64,000 bases of DNA from Rhodopseudomonas sp. AAP120 (GTDB taxonomy: Bacteria; Pseudomonadota; Alphaproteobacteria; Rhizobiales; Xanthobacteraceae): the NCBI RefSeq assembly GCF_001295845.1, contig NZ_LJIC01000124.1, positions 1 to 64,000 on the forward strand. Direction: 5' to 3'. Each line of letters begins with the position of its first letter. The first letter of the stretch is position 1. Position numbers and translations under genes: made by a program. Positions 1 to 8,175 of the stretch are shown one piece after another. The notes under the pieces were generated by a model that was not told the origin of the DNA, ran no database searches, and was given only the letters and a program-made list of their open reading frames with translations.

Positions 1-631
1 GCTGGAATGGCTGGCCGACGAAGTCAACGCGCCGAGCGAGCCGGTTGCGGTCAAGCCGTTCGCCGTCGCCGCGCCGACGGCCGCTGCCGGTGACGCGCTG
101 ACGGCCGACATGGTCAACCGCTTGGTCGCATCGCGGCTGCCGGAGCAGGCGATCGTGTGCGACGAGGCGCTGACCTCGTCGGGCTTCTTCGATTATTCCT
201 ACGACGCGGCGCCGCACGATTATCTGCAGATCACCGGCGGGGCGATCGGGATCGGCATTCCGATGGCGGCGGGCGCTGCCGTGGCATGCCCGGGCCGCAA
301 GGTGATCAACCTGCAGGCCGACGGCAGCGGCATGTACACGGTGCAGGGGCTTTGGACCCACGCCCGTGAGAACCTCGACGTGCTGACCATCGTGTTCTCG
401 AACCGCTCCTACGCAACTTTGTGGGGCGAGATGAGCAAGGTTGGCGCACAGACGCCGGGCCGCAACGCGCAGCGCATGCTGCAGCTTGATCAGCCCGAAC
501 TCGACTGGACCAAGATGGCGCAGGGCCTCGGCGTCGAGGCGAGCCGCGCGACCACACTGGCGGAATTCAGCCGGGCGCTCGACGCGGCGCTGACACGGCG
601 TGGCCCTTATCTCATCGAGGCGATGGTCTGA
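1..631 (+). CDS. Thiamine-diphosphate-dependent enzyme, C-terminal part (acetolactate synthase-like)
   Basis: The open frame enters the window at base 2 and ends at 631, so only about 209 C-terminal residues are present. They hold the cofactor-binding domain of ThDP enzymes: a Gly/Ala-rich GGAIGIGIPMAAGAA stretch followed by the metal-binding DGS...N type motif (ADGSGMYTVQGLWTHAREN) and FSNRSYATL. This is the layout of acetolactate synthase large subunits and benzoylformate decarboxylases, which decarboxylate 2-oxo acids or condense them. The substrate cannot be set from this fragment. An ABC importer gene follows 79 bases downstream on the same strand, so enzyme and transporter may share a regulon. 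Family call is firm, exact reaction is open. Confidence 0.85.
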   Translation, partial: LEWLADEVNAPSEPVAVKPFAVAAPTAAAGDALTADMVNRLVASRLPEQAIVCDEALTSSGFFDYSYDAAPHDYLQITGGAIGIGIPMAAGAAVACPGRKVINLQADGSGMYTVQGLWTHARENLDVLTIVFSNRSYATLWGEMSKVGAQTPGRNAQRMLQLDQPELDWTKMAQGLGVEASRATTLAEFSRALDAALTRRGPYLIEAMV

Positions 632-710
632 TGCGGCGATTGTCTTCGTCACGATCAGCGACCTCATGGACGATCGATCAGTTTCAACTTCTTGTAACGC
701 GGGGGATGGC

Positions 711-2300
711 ATGAACAGACGTGAATTCGCCAAATTGGGCCTGATGGCCGGCGCGCTCGGCATCGGCGGCATGCCGCTGGGTATCACGCGCGCGGCGGGC
801 CAGACCAAGGGTGGTACGCTCAACACCATCATCCAGCCGGAGCCGCCGATCCTGGTGACGGCGCTCAACCAGCAGCAGCCGACGCTGACGCTGGGCGGCA
901 AGATCTACGAAAGCCTGCTGCGTTACGATTTCGATCTCAAGCCGATCCCCGGCCTCGCGCAGTCCTGGGAGATCTCGCCCGACAAGCTGACCTACACGTT
1001 CAAGCTGTTCCCCAACATCACCTTCCACGACGGCACACCGCTCACCTCGGAAGACGTGGTGTTCTCGATCACGAAGATTCTGATGGAGAACCACGCCCGG
1101 GCGCGCAACACCTTCTCGCGCATCGAGAAGGCCGAGGCGCCGGATCCACTCACCGTGGTGTTCAAGCTGAAGACGCCGTTTGCGCCATTCCTCACCGCGT
1201 TCGACTGCACCACCGCGCCGATCGTGCCGAAGCACATCTACGACGGCACCGACTATCGCAAGAACCCGGCTAACGCCAAGGCGATCGGCTCGGGCCCGTT
1301 CAAGCTGAAGGAATGGGTACGCGGTTCGCACGTCCATCTGGTCCGGCACGAAGGCTATTATCGTCCGGGCGAGCCGTATCTCGACGAGATCATCTACCGC
1401 GTCATTCCGGACTCCGCTTCGCGCTCGGTGGCGCTGGAGCAGGGGACGGTCCAGCTCACGCAGTGGACCGACGTCGAGCTGTTCGAGGTGCCGCGGCTGT
1501 CGAAGCTGCCGAACCTGACGATGACCACGAAGGGCTACGAATTCTTCGCGCCGCATACCTGGCTCGAATTCAACACCCGCATCGCCCCGATGAACGACAA
1601 GCGCTTCCGCCAGGCGGTGATGTACGCGATCGATCGTAAGGCGCTGCTGAACCGGATCTATTTCGGCCTCGGCAAGGTCGCGACCGGCCCGGTGTCGTCG
1701 AAGACCAAGTTCTACGAGAAGAACGTCAAGAACTACGACTACTCGCCCGACAAGGCGAAGGCGCTGCTCGACGAAATGGGGCTGAAGCCCGGTCCCGACG
1801 GCAAGCGCGTGTCGATTCCGTTTCTGGTGCCGCCTTATGGCGAGACCCATCAGCGGACGTCCGAGTTCCTGCGCCAGTCGCTCTCCCGCGTCGGCATCGA
1901 TCTGCAGCTGCAGGGGATCGATGTCGCCGGCTGGGCCGACAAGTTCAGCAACTGGGATTTCTCCACCACCACGACCACGGTCTATCAGTTCGGCGATCCG
2001 GCACTCGGCGTGTCGCGCAGCTACGTGTCGTCGAACATCCGCAAGGGCATCCTGTTCTCCAACACCTGCGGCTACAACAATCCGGAAGTCGACAGGCTGT
2101 TCGAGGAGGCCGCCGTCGCGACCTCCGACGACAAGCGCCAGGAGGCCTACAGCGCCCTGCAGAAGATCATGGTCGAGGAGGTGCCGGTCGCCTGGCTGCT
2201 CGAAATCGACTATCCGAACTTCATGGACAAGCGGCTGAAGAACGTCGTGACCACCGCGATCGGCGTGCACGACACCTTCGGGACGGTTTCGTTCGGATGA
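711..2300 (+). CDS. ABC transporter substrate-binding protein, family 5 (peptide/opine/nickel type)
   Basis: A 529-residue periplasmic solute-binding protein of the DppA/OppA family. The start at 711 gives a twin-arginine-like leader (MNRREFAKLGLMAGALG), which suggests Tat export; an in-frame ATG at 666 and an earlier frame opening would only add a non-leader tail. A G-rich stretch (GGGGGAT) lies just upstream. Family signatures visible are the early KGGTLN, then LAQSWEISPDKLTYTFKL and FHDGTPLTSEDVVFS, all typical of SBP_bac_5. Its stop overlaps the next gene in ATGA, so it is the first gene of a four-gene importer operon. The ligand (peptide, opine, sugar oligomer or other) cannot be read from sequence. 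Confidence 0.93.
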   Translation: MNRREFAKLGLMAGALGIGGMPLGITRAAGQTKGGTLNTIIQPEPPILVTALNQQQPTLTLGGKIYESLLRYDFDLKPIPGLAQSWEISPDKLTYTFKLFPNITFHDGTPLTSEDVVFSITKILMENHARARNTFSRIEKAEAPDPLTVVFKLKTPFAPFLTAFDCTTAPIVPKHIYDGTDYRKNPANAKAIGSGPFKLKEWVRGSHVHLVRHEGYYRPGEPYLDEIIYRVIPDSASRSVALEQGTVQLTQWTDVELFEVPRLSKLPNLTMTTKGYEFFAPHTWLEFNTRIAPMNDKRFRQAVMYAIDRKALLNRIYFGLGKVATGPVSSKTKFYEKNVKNYDYSPDKAKALLDEMGLKPGPDGKRVSIPFLVPPYGETHQRTSEFLRQSLSRVGIDLQLQGIDVAGWADKFSNWDFSTTTTTVYQFGDPALGVSRSYVSSNIRKGILFSNTCGYNNPEVDRLFEEAAVATSDDKRQEAYSALQKIMVEEVPVAWLLEIDYPNFMDKRLKNVVTTAIGVHDTFGTVSFG

Positions 2301-3319
2301 GGGCGCTGGCGCTGTCCATCACCGGCAACCGCGGCGTGGCGATCGCGATAGCGATCGCCCAGTGGGTGGCGCGGTTCGTCGCGGTGGTCCTGGTGATCGC
2401 CACGTTCAACTTCGTGCTGGTGCATGCGGCGCCCGGCGATCCGGCGCAGGTGATGGCCGGGCAGAGCGGATCGGCCGACGAGCAGATGTTGGCTCAGCTG
2501 CGTGCGGAGTACGGCCTCGACAAGCCGTACCCGGTGCAGCTCGCGATCTACCTGAAACGGATCGTGACGCTGGACCTCGGTTACTCCTATCGGCAGCAGC
2601 GCAGTGTGCTGTCGCTGATTGGCGAGAGGCTGCCGGCGACGTTGCTGCTCACCTGCAGCGCGTTCCTGCTGTCGCTCGCGGCGGGCGTCTCGCTCGGCAC
2701 GCTGGCCGGCGTCCGCGCCGGCAAATGGTCGGATACGGCGCTGACGATCGTGTCGCTGCTGCTCTACGCAATGCCTGTGTTCTGGCTCGGTCTGATGCTG
2801 GTGCTGCTGTTCTCGGTGAAACTCGACTGGCTGCCGGCGTTCGGCTACGTCAGTATCGGCGTGCCGATGACGCCGTTCGAACGTGCTCGGGATATCGCCG
2901 CCCACATGGTGCTGCCGGTGGTGTCGCTCGGTGCGGTGCTGATGGCGATCTACGCGCGGTTGATGCGGTCGGCGATCATCGACGTCGCGCATCAGGATTT
3001 CATCAAGACCGCGCGTGCCAAGGGCCTGAAGCGCGGCCAGATCATCATGCGCCACATGCTGCGCAACGCGGTGCTGCCGGTCGTCACGGTGGCCGGCATG
3101 CAGGCCGGAACGCTGGTCGGCGGCGCGGTGGTGATCGAGACGGTGTTCGCCTGGCCCGGTCTCGGGCGGCTGACCTTCGATGCGGTGTTGCAACGCGACT
3201 ATCCTTTGATGCTCGGCATCTTCCTGGTGATGTCGGTGATCGTCATCCTGCTGAATTTCGTCACCGACACGATCTACCGGATCGTCGATCCGCGCGTGTC
3301 GCTGCGTGCGGCGTCCTGA
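2297..3319 (+). CDS. ABC transporter permease, DppB type
   Basis: A 340-residue inner-membrane permease of the BPD_transp_1 class. The start overlaps the stop of the binding-protein gene (ATGA), implying translational coupling. An N-terminal membrane helix is followed by the periplasmic segment of DppB-type proteins (PGDPAQVMAGQSG, GLDKPYPVQ) and then five further hydrophobic segments. The cytoplasmic coupling loop reads ARAKGLKRGQIIMRHMLRNA around residues 240-260, the EAA motif that docks on the ATPase. It should pair with the DppC-type permease that follows after 12 bases. Confidence 0.93.
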   Translation: MRALALSITGNRGVAIAIAIAQWVARFVAVVLVIATFNFVLVHAAPGDPAQVMAGQSGSADEQMLAQLRAEYGLDKPYPVQLAIYLKRIVTLDLGYSYRQQRSVLSLIGERLPATLLLTCSAFLLSLAAGVSLGTLAGVRAGKWSDTALTIVSLLLYAMPVFWLGLMLVLLFSVKLDWLPAFGYVSIGVPMTPFERARDIAAHMVLPVVSLGAVLMAIYARLMRSAIIDVAHQDFIKTARAKGLKRGQIIMRHMLRNAVLPVVTVAGMQAGTLVGGAVVIETVFAWPGLGRLTFDAVLQRDYPLMLGIFLVMSVIVILLNFVTDTIYRIVDPRVSLRAAS

Positions 3320-3331
3320 GCGGAGGTTGAG

Positions 3332-4171
3332 ATGGATCGGCTGAAGACCTTCCTGAGCCACCCGACCGGCGTGATCGGACTGATCATTCTGTTGGCCGTG
3401 GTGATCCTTGCGATCTGCGCGCCGACGCTGTTTCCCGATGATCCCTGGGAGATGGTGGGGGCTCCTTTCCAGCCGCCGGCCAGCGAAGGACTGCCGCTCG
3501 GCTCGGACATGCTCGGCCGCAACGTCGCGGCGGGCATTGCGTACGGGGCGCGGGTGTCGCTGACGATCGGGGTCGCGTCGACGCTCGCAGCGCTGTGCAT
3601 CGGCGTGACGATCGGCGCGATCGCCGGATATTTCGGCGGCCGGGTCGATGATCTGATGATGCGGATCACCGAGCTGTTCCAGACCATTCCGGGCTTCATC
3701 CTCGCCATCCTGCTGGTCGCGACGATCGGGCCGACACTCACCAACGTCATCATCTCGATCGGCGCGGTGAGCTGGCCGCCGCTGGCGCGGCTGACGCGCG
3801 CTGAATTCCTGCGGCTGCGCGGCCGCGAGTTCGTGCAGGCGGCGGTGTGCCAGGGACAGGCACCGCTGATGGTGGCGCTGCGCCACATCCTGCCCAACGC
3901 GATCTCGCCGATAATCGTCACCGGTTCGCTGACGATCGCGACCGCGATCCTGATCGAAAGCGCGCTGAGCTTCATGGGACTGGGCGATCCCAACCTGATG
4001 TCGTGGGGCCTGATGATCGGCGCGTCGCGCACGGTGATCCGGCAGGCGTGGTGGATGAGCGTGTTTCCCGGCGTCGCCATCCTGCTTACGGTGCTGGCGA
4101 TCAATCTGGTCGGCGAGGGCCTCAACGACACGCTGAACCCGCGCATCGCGCGAAAGGTGCGCAACGCATGA
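3332..4171 (+). CDS. ABC transporter permease, DppC type
   Basis: A 279-residue inner-membrane permease with the DppC signature: an N-terminal helix, the conserved LGSDMLGRNVAAGIAYGAR segment, and the coupling loop around EFVQAAVCQGQAPL...RHILPN. A purine-rich GGAGGTTGAG just before the ATG at 3332 serves as ribosome-binding site. The stop overlaps the ATPase start in ATGA. It forms the heterodimeric channel with the DppB-type permease upstream. Confidence 0.93.
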   Translation: MDRLKTFLSHPTGVIGLIILLAVVILAICAPTLFPDDPWEMVGAPFQPPASEGLPLGSDMLGRNVAAGIAYGARVSLTIGVASTLAALCIGVTIGAIAGYFGGRVDDLMMRITELFQTIPGFILAILLVATIGPTLTNVIISIGAVSWPPLARLTRAEFLRLRGREFVQAAVCQGQAPLMVALRHILPNAISPIIVTGSLTIATAILIESALSFMGLGDPNLMSWGLMIGASRTVIRQAWWMSVFPGVAILLTVLAINLVGEGLNDTLNPRIARKVRNA

Positions 4172-5826
4172 GCGACGAAACCCTGCTGTCCGTCGAGCAT
4201 CTGTCGGTCGAACTGCCGCACGGCGGTGATCGCAGCCACGCCGTCTCCGATGTGTCGCTGAGCGTGGGGCGCAATGAGATCGTCTGCCTGGTCGGCGAGT
4301 CCGGTTCGGGCAAATCGATCACCGCGCATGCCGTGCTCGGCCTGCTGCCGCCGAGCCTCGAGATTGGCGCCGGCACGATCCGGTTTCGTGGTCAGGATCT
4401 CGCCCACGCCGACGAAGACACCATGCGAGGCCTGCGTGGTGGTGCGATCTCGATGATCTTCCAGGAGCCGCTCAGCGCGCTCAATCCGTTGGCGCGGGTC
4501 GGCCAGCAGATCGCCGAGGCGATCCTGGTGCACGCTGCGCCGCGCCCCAGCCGCGCCGAGCTGGATGCACGGGTGCTGGAACTGATCGGGGCGGTCGGCC
4601 TGCCGGACCCGGCGACACTGGTGCGCAGCTATCCGTTCCAGCTCTCCGGCGGACAGCGTCAGCGCGTGATGATCGCGATGGCGATGGCCAACAATCCGGC
4701 GCTGCTGCTCGCCGACGAGCCGACCACCGCGCTCGACGTCACGACTCAAAAACAGATTCTGGCGTTGATCCGCCGCCTGCAGGCCGAGCGCGGCATGGGC
4801 GTGTTGTTCATCACCCACGATTTCGGCGTGGTCGCCGACATCGCCGACCGCGTCGTAGTGATGCGCAACGGTCGCGTGGTCGAGCAGGGCAGCGTCGACG
4901 AAGTTCTGCGGCGCCCGAAGGACGACTACACCAAGGCGCTGATCGCCGCCGTGCCGGGCTCGCGGCCTGCATCGGAGGTCGATCGCAAGATCGAGGGCGA
5001 GCCGCTGCTCGACGCGCACGGCCTCAACAAGACCTTCGTTACCGGGCAGGGGCTGTTCCGCCCCGATCGGACCGTCGTCGCGGTGCGCGACGTCGCGCTC
5101 AGCCTGCGGCCGCGCGAGACGGTCGCAGTGGTCGGCGAGTCCGGCTCCGGCAAATCGACGCTCGGCCGCATCATCATGCGGCTGATCGAGCCCGATGCTG
5201 GCGCGATCGATTTCGCCGGCGCCGACTTCCTGCAGCTCCGCGGCGGCCAGCTGCGGGCGATGCGCCGCAAGGTGCAGATCGTGTTTCAGGATCCGTTCGC
5301 CGCGCTCGATCCACGGCAGAAGGTCGGCGACGCGATCGCGCGCGGGCCGATGGCGTATGGCGTGCCGCCCGCTGAGGCGATGGCTGATGCGAAACGGCTG
5401 CTGGCGCGGGTCGGCCTCGAGGCCAGCGCGGCCGGACGCTATCCGCACGAGTTCTCCGGCGGCCAGCGGCAGCGCATCTGCATCGCGCGGGCGCTGGCGC
5501 TGAAGCCGATGGTGCTGGTCGCGGACGAGGCGGTGTCGGCGCTCGACGTCTCGGTGCAGGCGCAGATCCTGGATCTGCTCGCCGAGCTGCGCGAGGAGAT
5601 GAACCTCGCGATGCTGTTCATCACCCACGATCTGCGGGTCGCCGCGGAGATCGCCGATCGCATCGTGGTGATGCGCAGCGGCGAAATCGTCGAGCAGGGT
5701 GATACCAAGTCGGTGTTCACATCACCGCAGCACGCCTACACCCGCGCCTTGCTGGACGCGATCCCGGGCCGCAGCCTGTTCGCCGGGCCGCAGGCCGCCG
5801 CGACACCGGACATGATGACTGCGTAG
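4168..5826 (+). CDS. ABC transporter ATP-binding protein with two fused nucleotide-binding domains (DppD-DppF fusion)
   Basis: 552 residues carrying two complete ABC ATPase domains. Domain 1 (about residues 5-260) has Walker A GESGSGKS, signature LSGGQRQR and Walker B LLLADEPTTALD. Domain 2 (about 280-540) has GESGSGKST, FSGGQRQR and VLVADEAVSALD. Each is followed by the switch His (FITHD). In E. coli Dpp/Opp these are two proteins; the single-chain form is common in alphaproteobacteria (YejF/GsiA-like). The ATG at 4168 overlaps the permease stop, so the whole importer is one coupled operon. It energises uptake for the genes at 711-4171. Confidence 0.94.
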   Translation: MSDETLLSVEHLSVELPHGGDRSHAVSDVSLSVGRNEIVCLVGESGSGKSITAHAVLGLLPPSLEIGAGTIRFRGQDLAHADEDTMRGLRGGAISMIFQEPLSALNPLARVGQQIAEAILVHAAPRPSRAELDARVLELIGAVGLPDPATLVRSYPFQLSGGQRQRVMIAMAMANNPALLLADEPTTALDVTTQKQILALIRRLQAERGMGVLFITHDFGVVADIADRVVVMRNGRVVEQGSVDEVLRRPKDDYTKALIAAVPGSRPASEVDRKIEGEPLLDAHGLNKTFVTGQGLFRPDRTVVAVRDVALSLRPRETVAVVGESGSGKSTLGRIIMRLIEPDAGAIDFAGADFLQLRGGQLRAMRRKVQIVFQDPFAALDPRQKVGDAIARGPMAYGVPPAEAMADAKRLLARVGLEASAAGRYPHEFSGGQRQRICIARALALKPMVLVADEAVSALDVSVQAQILDLLAELREEMNLAMLFITHDLRVAAEIADRIVVMRSGEIVEQGDTKSVFTSPQHAYTRALLDAIPGRSLFAGPQAAATPDMMTA

Positions 5827-5851
5827 TTGTTTGCTCTGTGAGACAACAGGT

Positions 5852-5874
5852 CGCTGTCAGCTCTGCCGACAGCG
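5852..5874. terminator. Hairpin between convergent genes
   Basis: CGCTGTC and GACAGCG form a perfect 7-bp stem with a 9-base loop, 26 bases after the ATPase stop and before the convergent hydrolase gene. There is no clear U-tract, so it is only a possible terminator or mRNA 3' end stabiliser. Confidence 0.35.
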
Positions 5875-5949
5875 GACGATGTTTGCCCGCGACGGAGCCG
5901 CCGCTCCGACATGTGCGTTTGAACGTCGCGTCATGATCGGGGTGAGGCA

Positions 5950-6858
5950 TCATCGTCGAGCGGGCTGCGATCCTGCGGCCGCCACACTGCAGATCGCTTC
6001 GATCAGGCGTGGGTGGAGTGGCGTCGGCAGGTCATGCCCCATGCCTTCGATCGGCACATAGATCGCATCCGGAATCGACAGCGCCGTGTCGCGGCCGCAG
6101 GCCTCCGGGATCAGCGCGTCGTCGGTGCCGTGAATGACCAATGTCGGCGCCGTGATCGTCTTGAGCCGCGCGCGCCGATCACCGGCGACGGCCATCGCGG
6201 CAATCTGCCGTGACGTGCCGGCCGGATCGTAGCCGCGCGCCGCCTCGTCGAGCAGAACGGCGCGATGTTCGGCTTCGTCGAACGCCGCGGCCGTTCCGGC
6301 AATCCGGCGCGCGAAGGCGAGGCGGGCCGCCAGAAAGCCCTCGGGGTCGACGGTGGGACCGGGCGCAGGCCGCAGCATCAGCGCCATGACGTCCGGCGCC
6401 GCCTGCGGCAGGGCCGGATTGCCGGTACTCGACATGATCGAGGTGAGGGAAACAACCCGGTCGGCGTGCTCGCTTGCGAGGATCTGCGCGATCATGCCGC
6501 CCATCGACCGTCCGACCATGTGGGCCCGCGCGATGCCGAGCGCATCGAGCAGGCCGATCGCGTCCATTGCCATGTCGTCGAGCGTGTAAGGCACGTCGGG
6601 TCGGCGCCCCGCCATCAGCGCGGCTGCAAGCGCTCCGAAGTCCGGCGGAGCCGCCGCGCCGAGATGCGTGGAGCAGCCGGCGTCGCGGTTATCGAAGCGG
6701 ATGACGCGATACCCCCTGGCGGCGAGGTCTTCGCAGAACGGCTTGGTCCAGCGGATCATCTGCGTGCCCAACCCGGCGATCAGCAGAATGACTTCATCGG
6801 TCTCATCGCCGAACGCGTCCCAGGCCAGTTCGATGCCATTGGCCTTCACGAGCGGCAT
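5950..6858 (-). CDS. Alpha/beta hydrolase
   Basis: 302 residues with the alpha/beta-hydrolase catalytic triad in order: nucleophile elbow GRSMGG (about residue 119), acid in GTDDALIP and His in GMGHDLP near the C terminus; the N-terminal LIAGLGTQ supplies the oxyanion hole. The start at 6858 is preceded by GGAAGGAGACC at good spacing; the frame is open further upstream but without family similarity. These proteins are often annotated as esterases or TAP/aclacinomycin-methylesterase-like hydrolases. The substrate is unknown. It is convergent to the ABC operon and downstream of the AraC regulator on the same strand. Confidence 0.88.
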   Translation of the reverse strand: MPLVKANGIELAWDAFGDETDEVILLIAGLGTQMIRWTKPFCEDLAARGYRVIRFDNRDAGCSTHLGAAAPPDFGALAAALMAGRRPDVPYTLDDMAMDAIGLLDALGIARAHMVGRSMGGMIAQILASEHADRVVSLTSIMSSTGNPALPQAAPDVMALMLRPAPGPTVDPEGFLAARLAFARRIAGTAAAFDEAEHRAVLLDEAARGYDPAGTSRQIAAMAVAGDRRARLKTITAPTLVIHGTDDALIPEACGRDTALSIPDAIYVPIEGMGHDLPTPLHPRLIEAICSVAAAGSQPARR

Positions 6859-7016
6859 GGTGTGGTCTCCTTCCAGGAAAAGCACGCTGCTGCGAGGTCG
6901 GCCGCGATTGCGTCCCGCAGCCTGATAGGCCTGCTGAGACGTCCCGTCAATTATATCCGGGTAAAAATAGCTAGGCCCTGATTTAGGACCGCGGCTTCTC
7001 CTCGAGGACGCAGCGG

Positions 7017-8015
7017 CTAGGACGAAACGGTCACGGACTCGCGGCGGAACGCGCCGGGGCTGCGGGCCATCCACTTCTTGAAGGCGCGGTGAAAGGCGCT
7101 CGGCTCGGCAAAGCCGAGGTCGGCGGCGATGTCGCCGACCGGCTTCTGGTTCTCGGCCAGCCAGCGGATCGCGAGCGCGCGGCGGATCTCGTCCTTGATG
7201 GTCTGGTAGGTCTGGCCCTCTGCGCGCAGCCGACGGCGCAGCGTCGAGGCGGGGATCTTCATCTGCTTCGCCAGCGTCTCGAAGTTCGGCCACGCCGTCG
7301 GCGGCCTGGCGCGGAGCGTGGTGCGGATGGCGGCGGTCAGCGTCGCGTCGTGGCGATAGCGCACCAGAATGTTCGCCGGCGCAAGGCGTAGAAACTCCTT
7401 GAGCGCCCGCTCGGTTCGGTTGGTGCGCAGCGACAGAAACCGGGCGTCGAACACCAGCGCGCTTTCCGGCTGACCGAACCGCACCGGCGCTCCGAAGAAC
7501 GATCGATAGTCGGCCGCCACTGCCGGCGGGCCGCAGGCGAAATCGACCCGGCGCAGCGGCAGCCGCCGGCCGACCAGCCAGCAGGCGACGCCGTGCACCA
7601 CGATCCAGAAGGTGCGATAGGCGAAGGCGGAGCGTGGCCCGGCCTTGTCGTAAAGCACGATGCGGGCGAGGTCGCCTTCGACGCGCAATTCGCCCGACGG
7701 ATCGTCCAAGGCGACTTTGAGAAAGCGCAGCGCGCGGTTAAGCGCCTGCTGCAGCGTGCCGGCATTCAGCACCGCGTGGCACAGCAGCGTGAACGAGCCC
7801 GGCCGCATCGGCCGTCCGCCGAGGCCGAAGAATTCGTCGTCCATCGCCGCCGCCACCGCCAGCCACAACGCACCGAACTGCGCGGCGGAGACGCGCTCGC
7901 GCACGGCGTCGGGAAGGCCGGCGGCTTCGAACACCGGCTCGGGCGCGATGCCCGCACGACGCAGACAGTCGGCCACCTCCTCGACAAACAGAGGCGAGAT
8001 CGTGCGCCGCTCCAT
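7017..8015 (-). CDS. AraC-family transcriptional regulator
   Basis: 332 residues. The N-terminal part (about 1-200) resembles the Arabinose_bd/PF12625 ligand-sensing domain of OruR/ArgR-type AraC regulators (SPLFVEEVADCLRRAGI at the start). The C terminus has the two helix-turn-helices: MKIPASTLRRRLRAEG and the conserved VGDIAADLGFAEPSAFHRAFKKWMARSPGAFR split over the second. The ATG at 8015 has GGGAGAGGA upstream, better than a TTG at 8042. It is transcribed away from the acyl-CoA synthetase gene, and a perfect dyad at 8054-8079 lies between them, so it probably controls the fatty/aryl acyl-CoA operon at 8176-12240. Confidence 0.9.
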   Translation of the reverse strand: MERRTISPLFVEEVADCLRRAGIAPEPVFEAAGLPDAVRERVSAAQFGALWLAVAAAMDDEFFGLGGRPMRPGSFTLLCHAVLNAGTLQQALNRALRFLKVALDDPSGELRVEGDLARIVLYDKAGPRSAFAYRTFWIVVHGVACWLVGRRLPLRRVDFACGPPAVAADYRSFFGAPVRFGQPESALVFDARFLSLRTNRTERALKEFLRLAPANILVRYRHDATLTAAIRTTLRARPPTAWPNFETLAKQMKIPASTLRRRLRAEGQTYQTIKDEIRRALAIRWLAENQKPVGDIAADLGFAEPSAFHRAFKKWMARSPGAFRRESVTVSS

Positions 8016-8053
8016 CCGCTGGTCCTCTCCCGGAAGTGGCAAAACCGATCACA

Positions 8054-8079
8054 TTTCTAGGTCATTTTGGTCCTAGAAA
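8054..8079. promoter_or_regulatory. Inverted repeat, candidate operator in the divergent promoter region
   Basis: TTTCTAGG (8054-8061) and CCTAGAAA (8072-8079) are a perfect 8-bp dyad with a 10-base spacer. It sits 39 bases upstream of the AraC gene start and 97 upstream of the acyl-CoA synthetase start. The position suits a regulator site. AraC proteins more often use direct repeats, so a TetR- or MarR-type protein encoded elsewhere is also possible. Confidence 0.45.
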
Positions 8080-8175
8080 GCCACAGGACTCCGCCGCTTA
8101 ATCCGGCCGTGGATCGACGTGCGCCAGACCCTCGTGCCGACAACGAGGGCAAGAGACGACAAGGGAAGAAACACC

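Noticed and set aside
684-2270. Long antisense open frame opposite the binding-protein gene
   Set aside because: Typical high-GC mirror frame: His/Arg/Asp-rich, no domain, and the plus strand codes for a clear family 5 protein. Other long antisense frames (2210-3886, 3274-5628, 8098-9735, 9880-12294) were dropped for the same reason.
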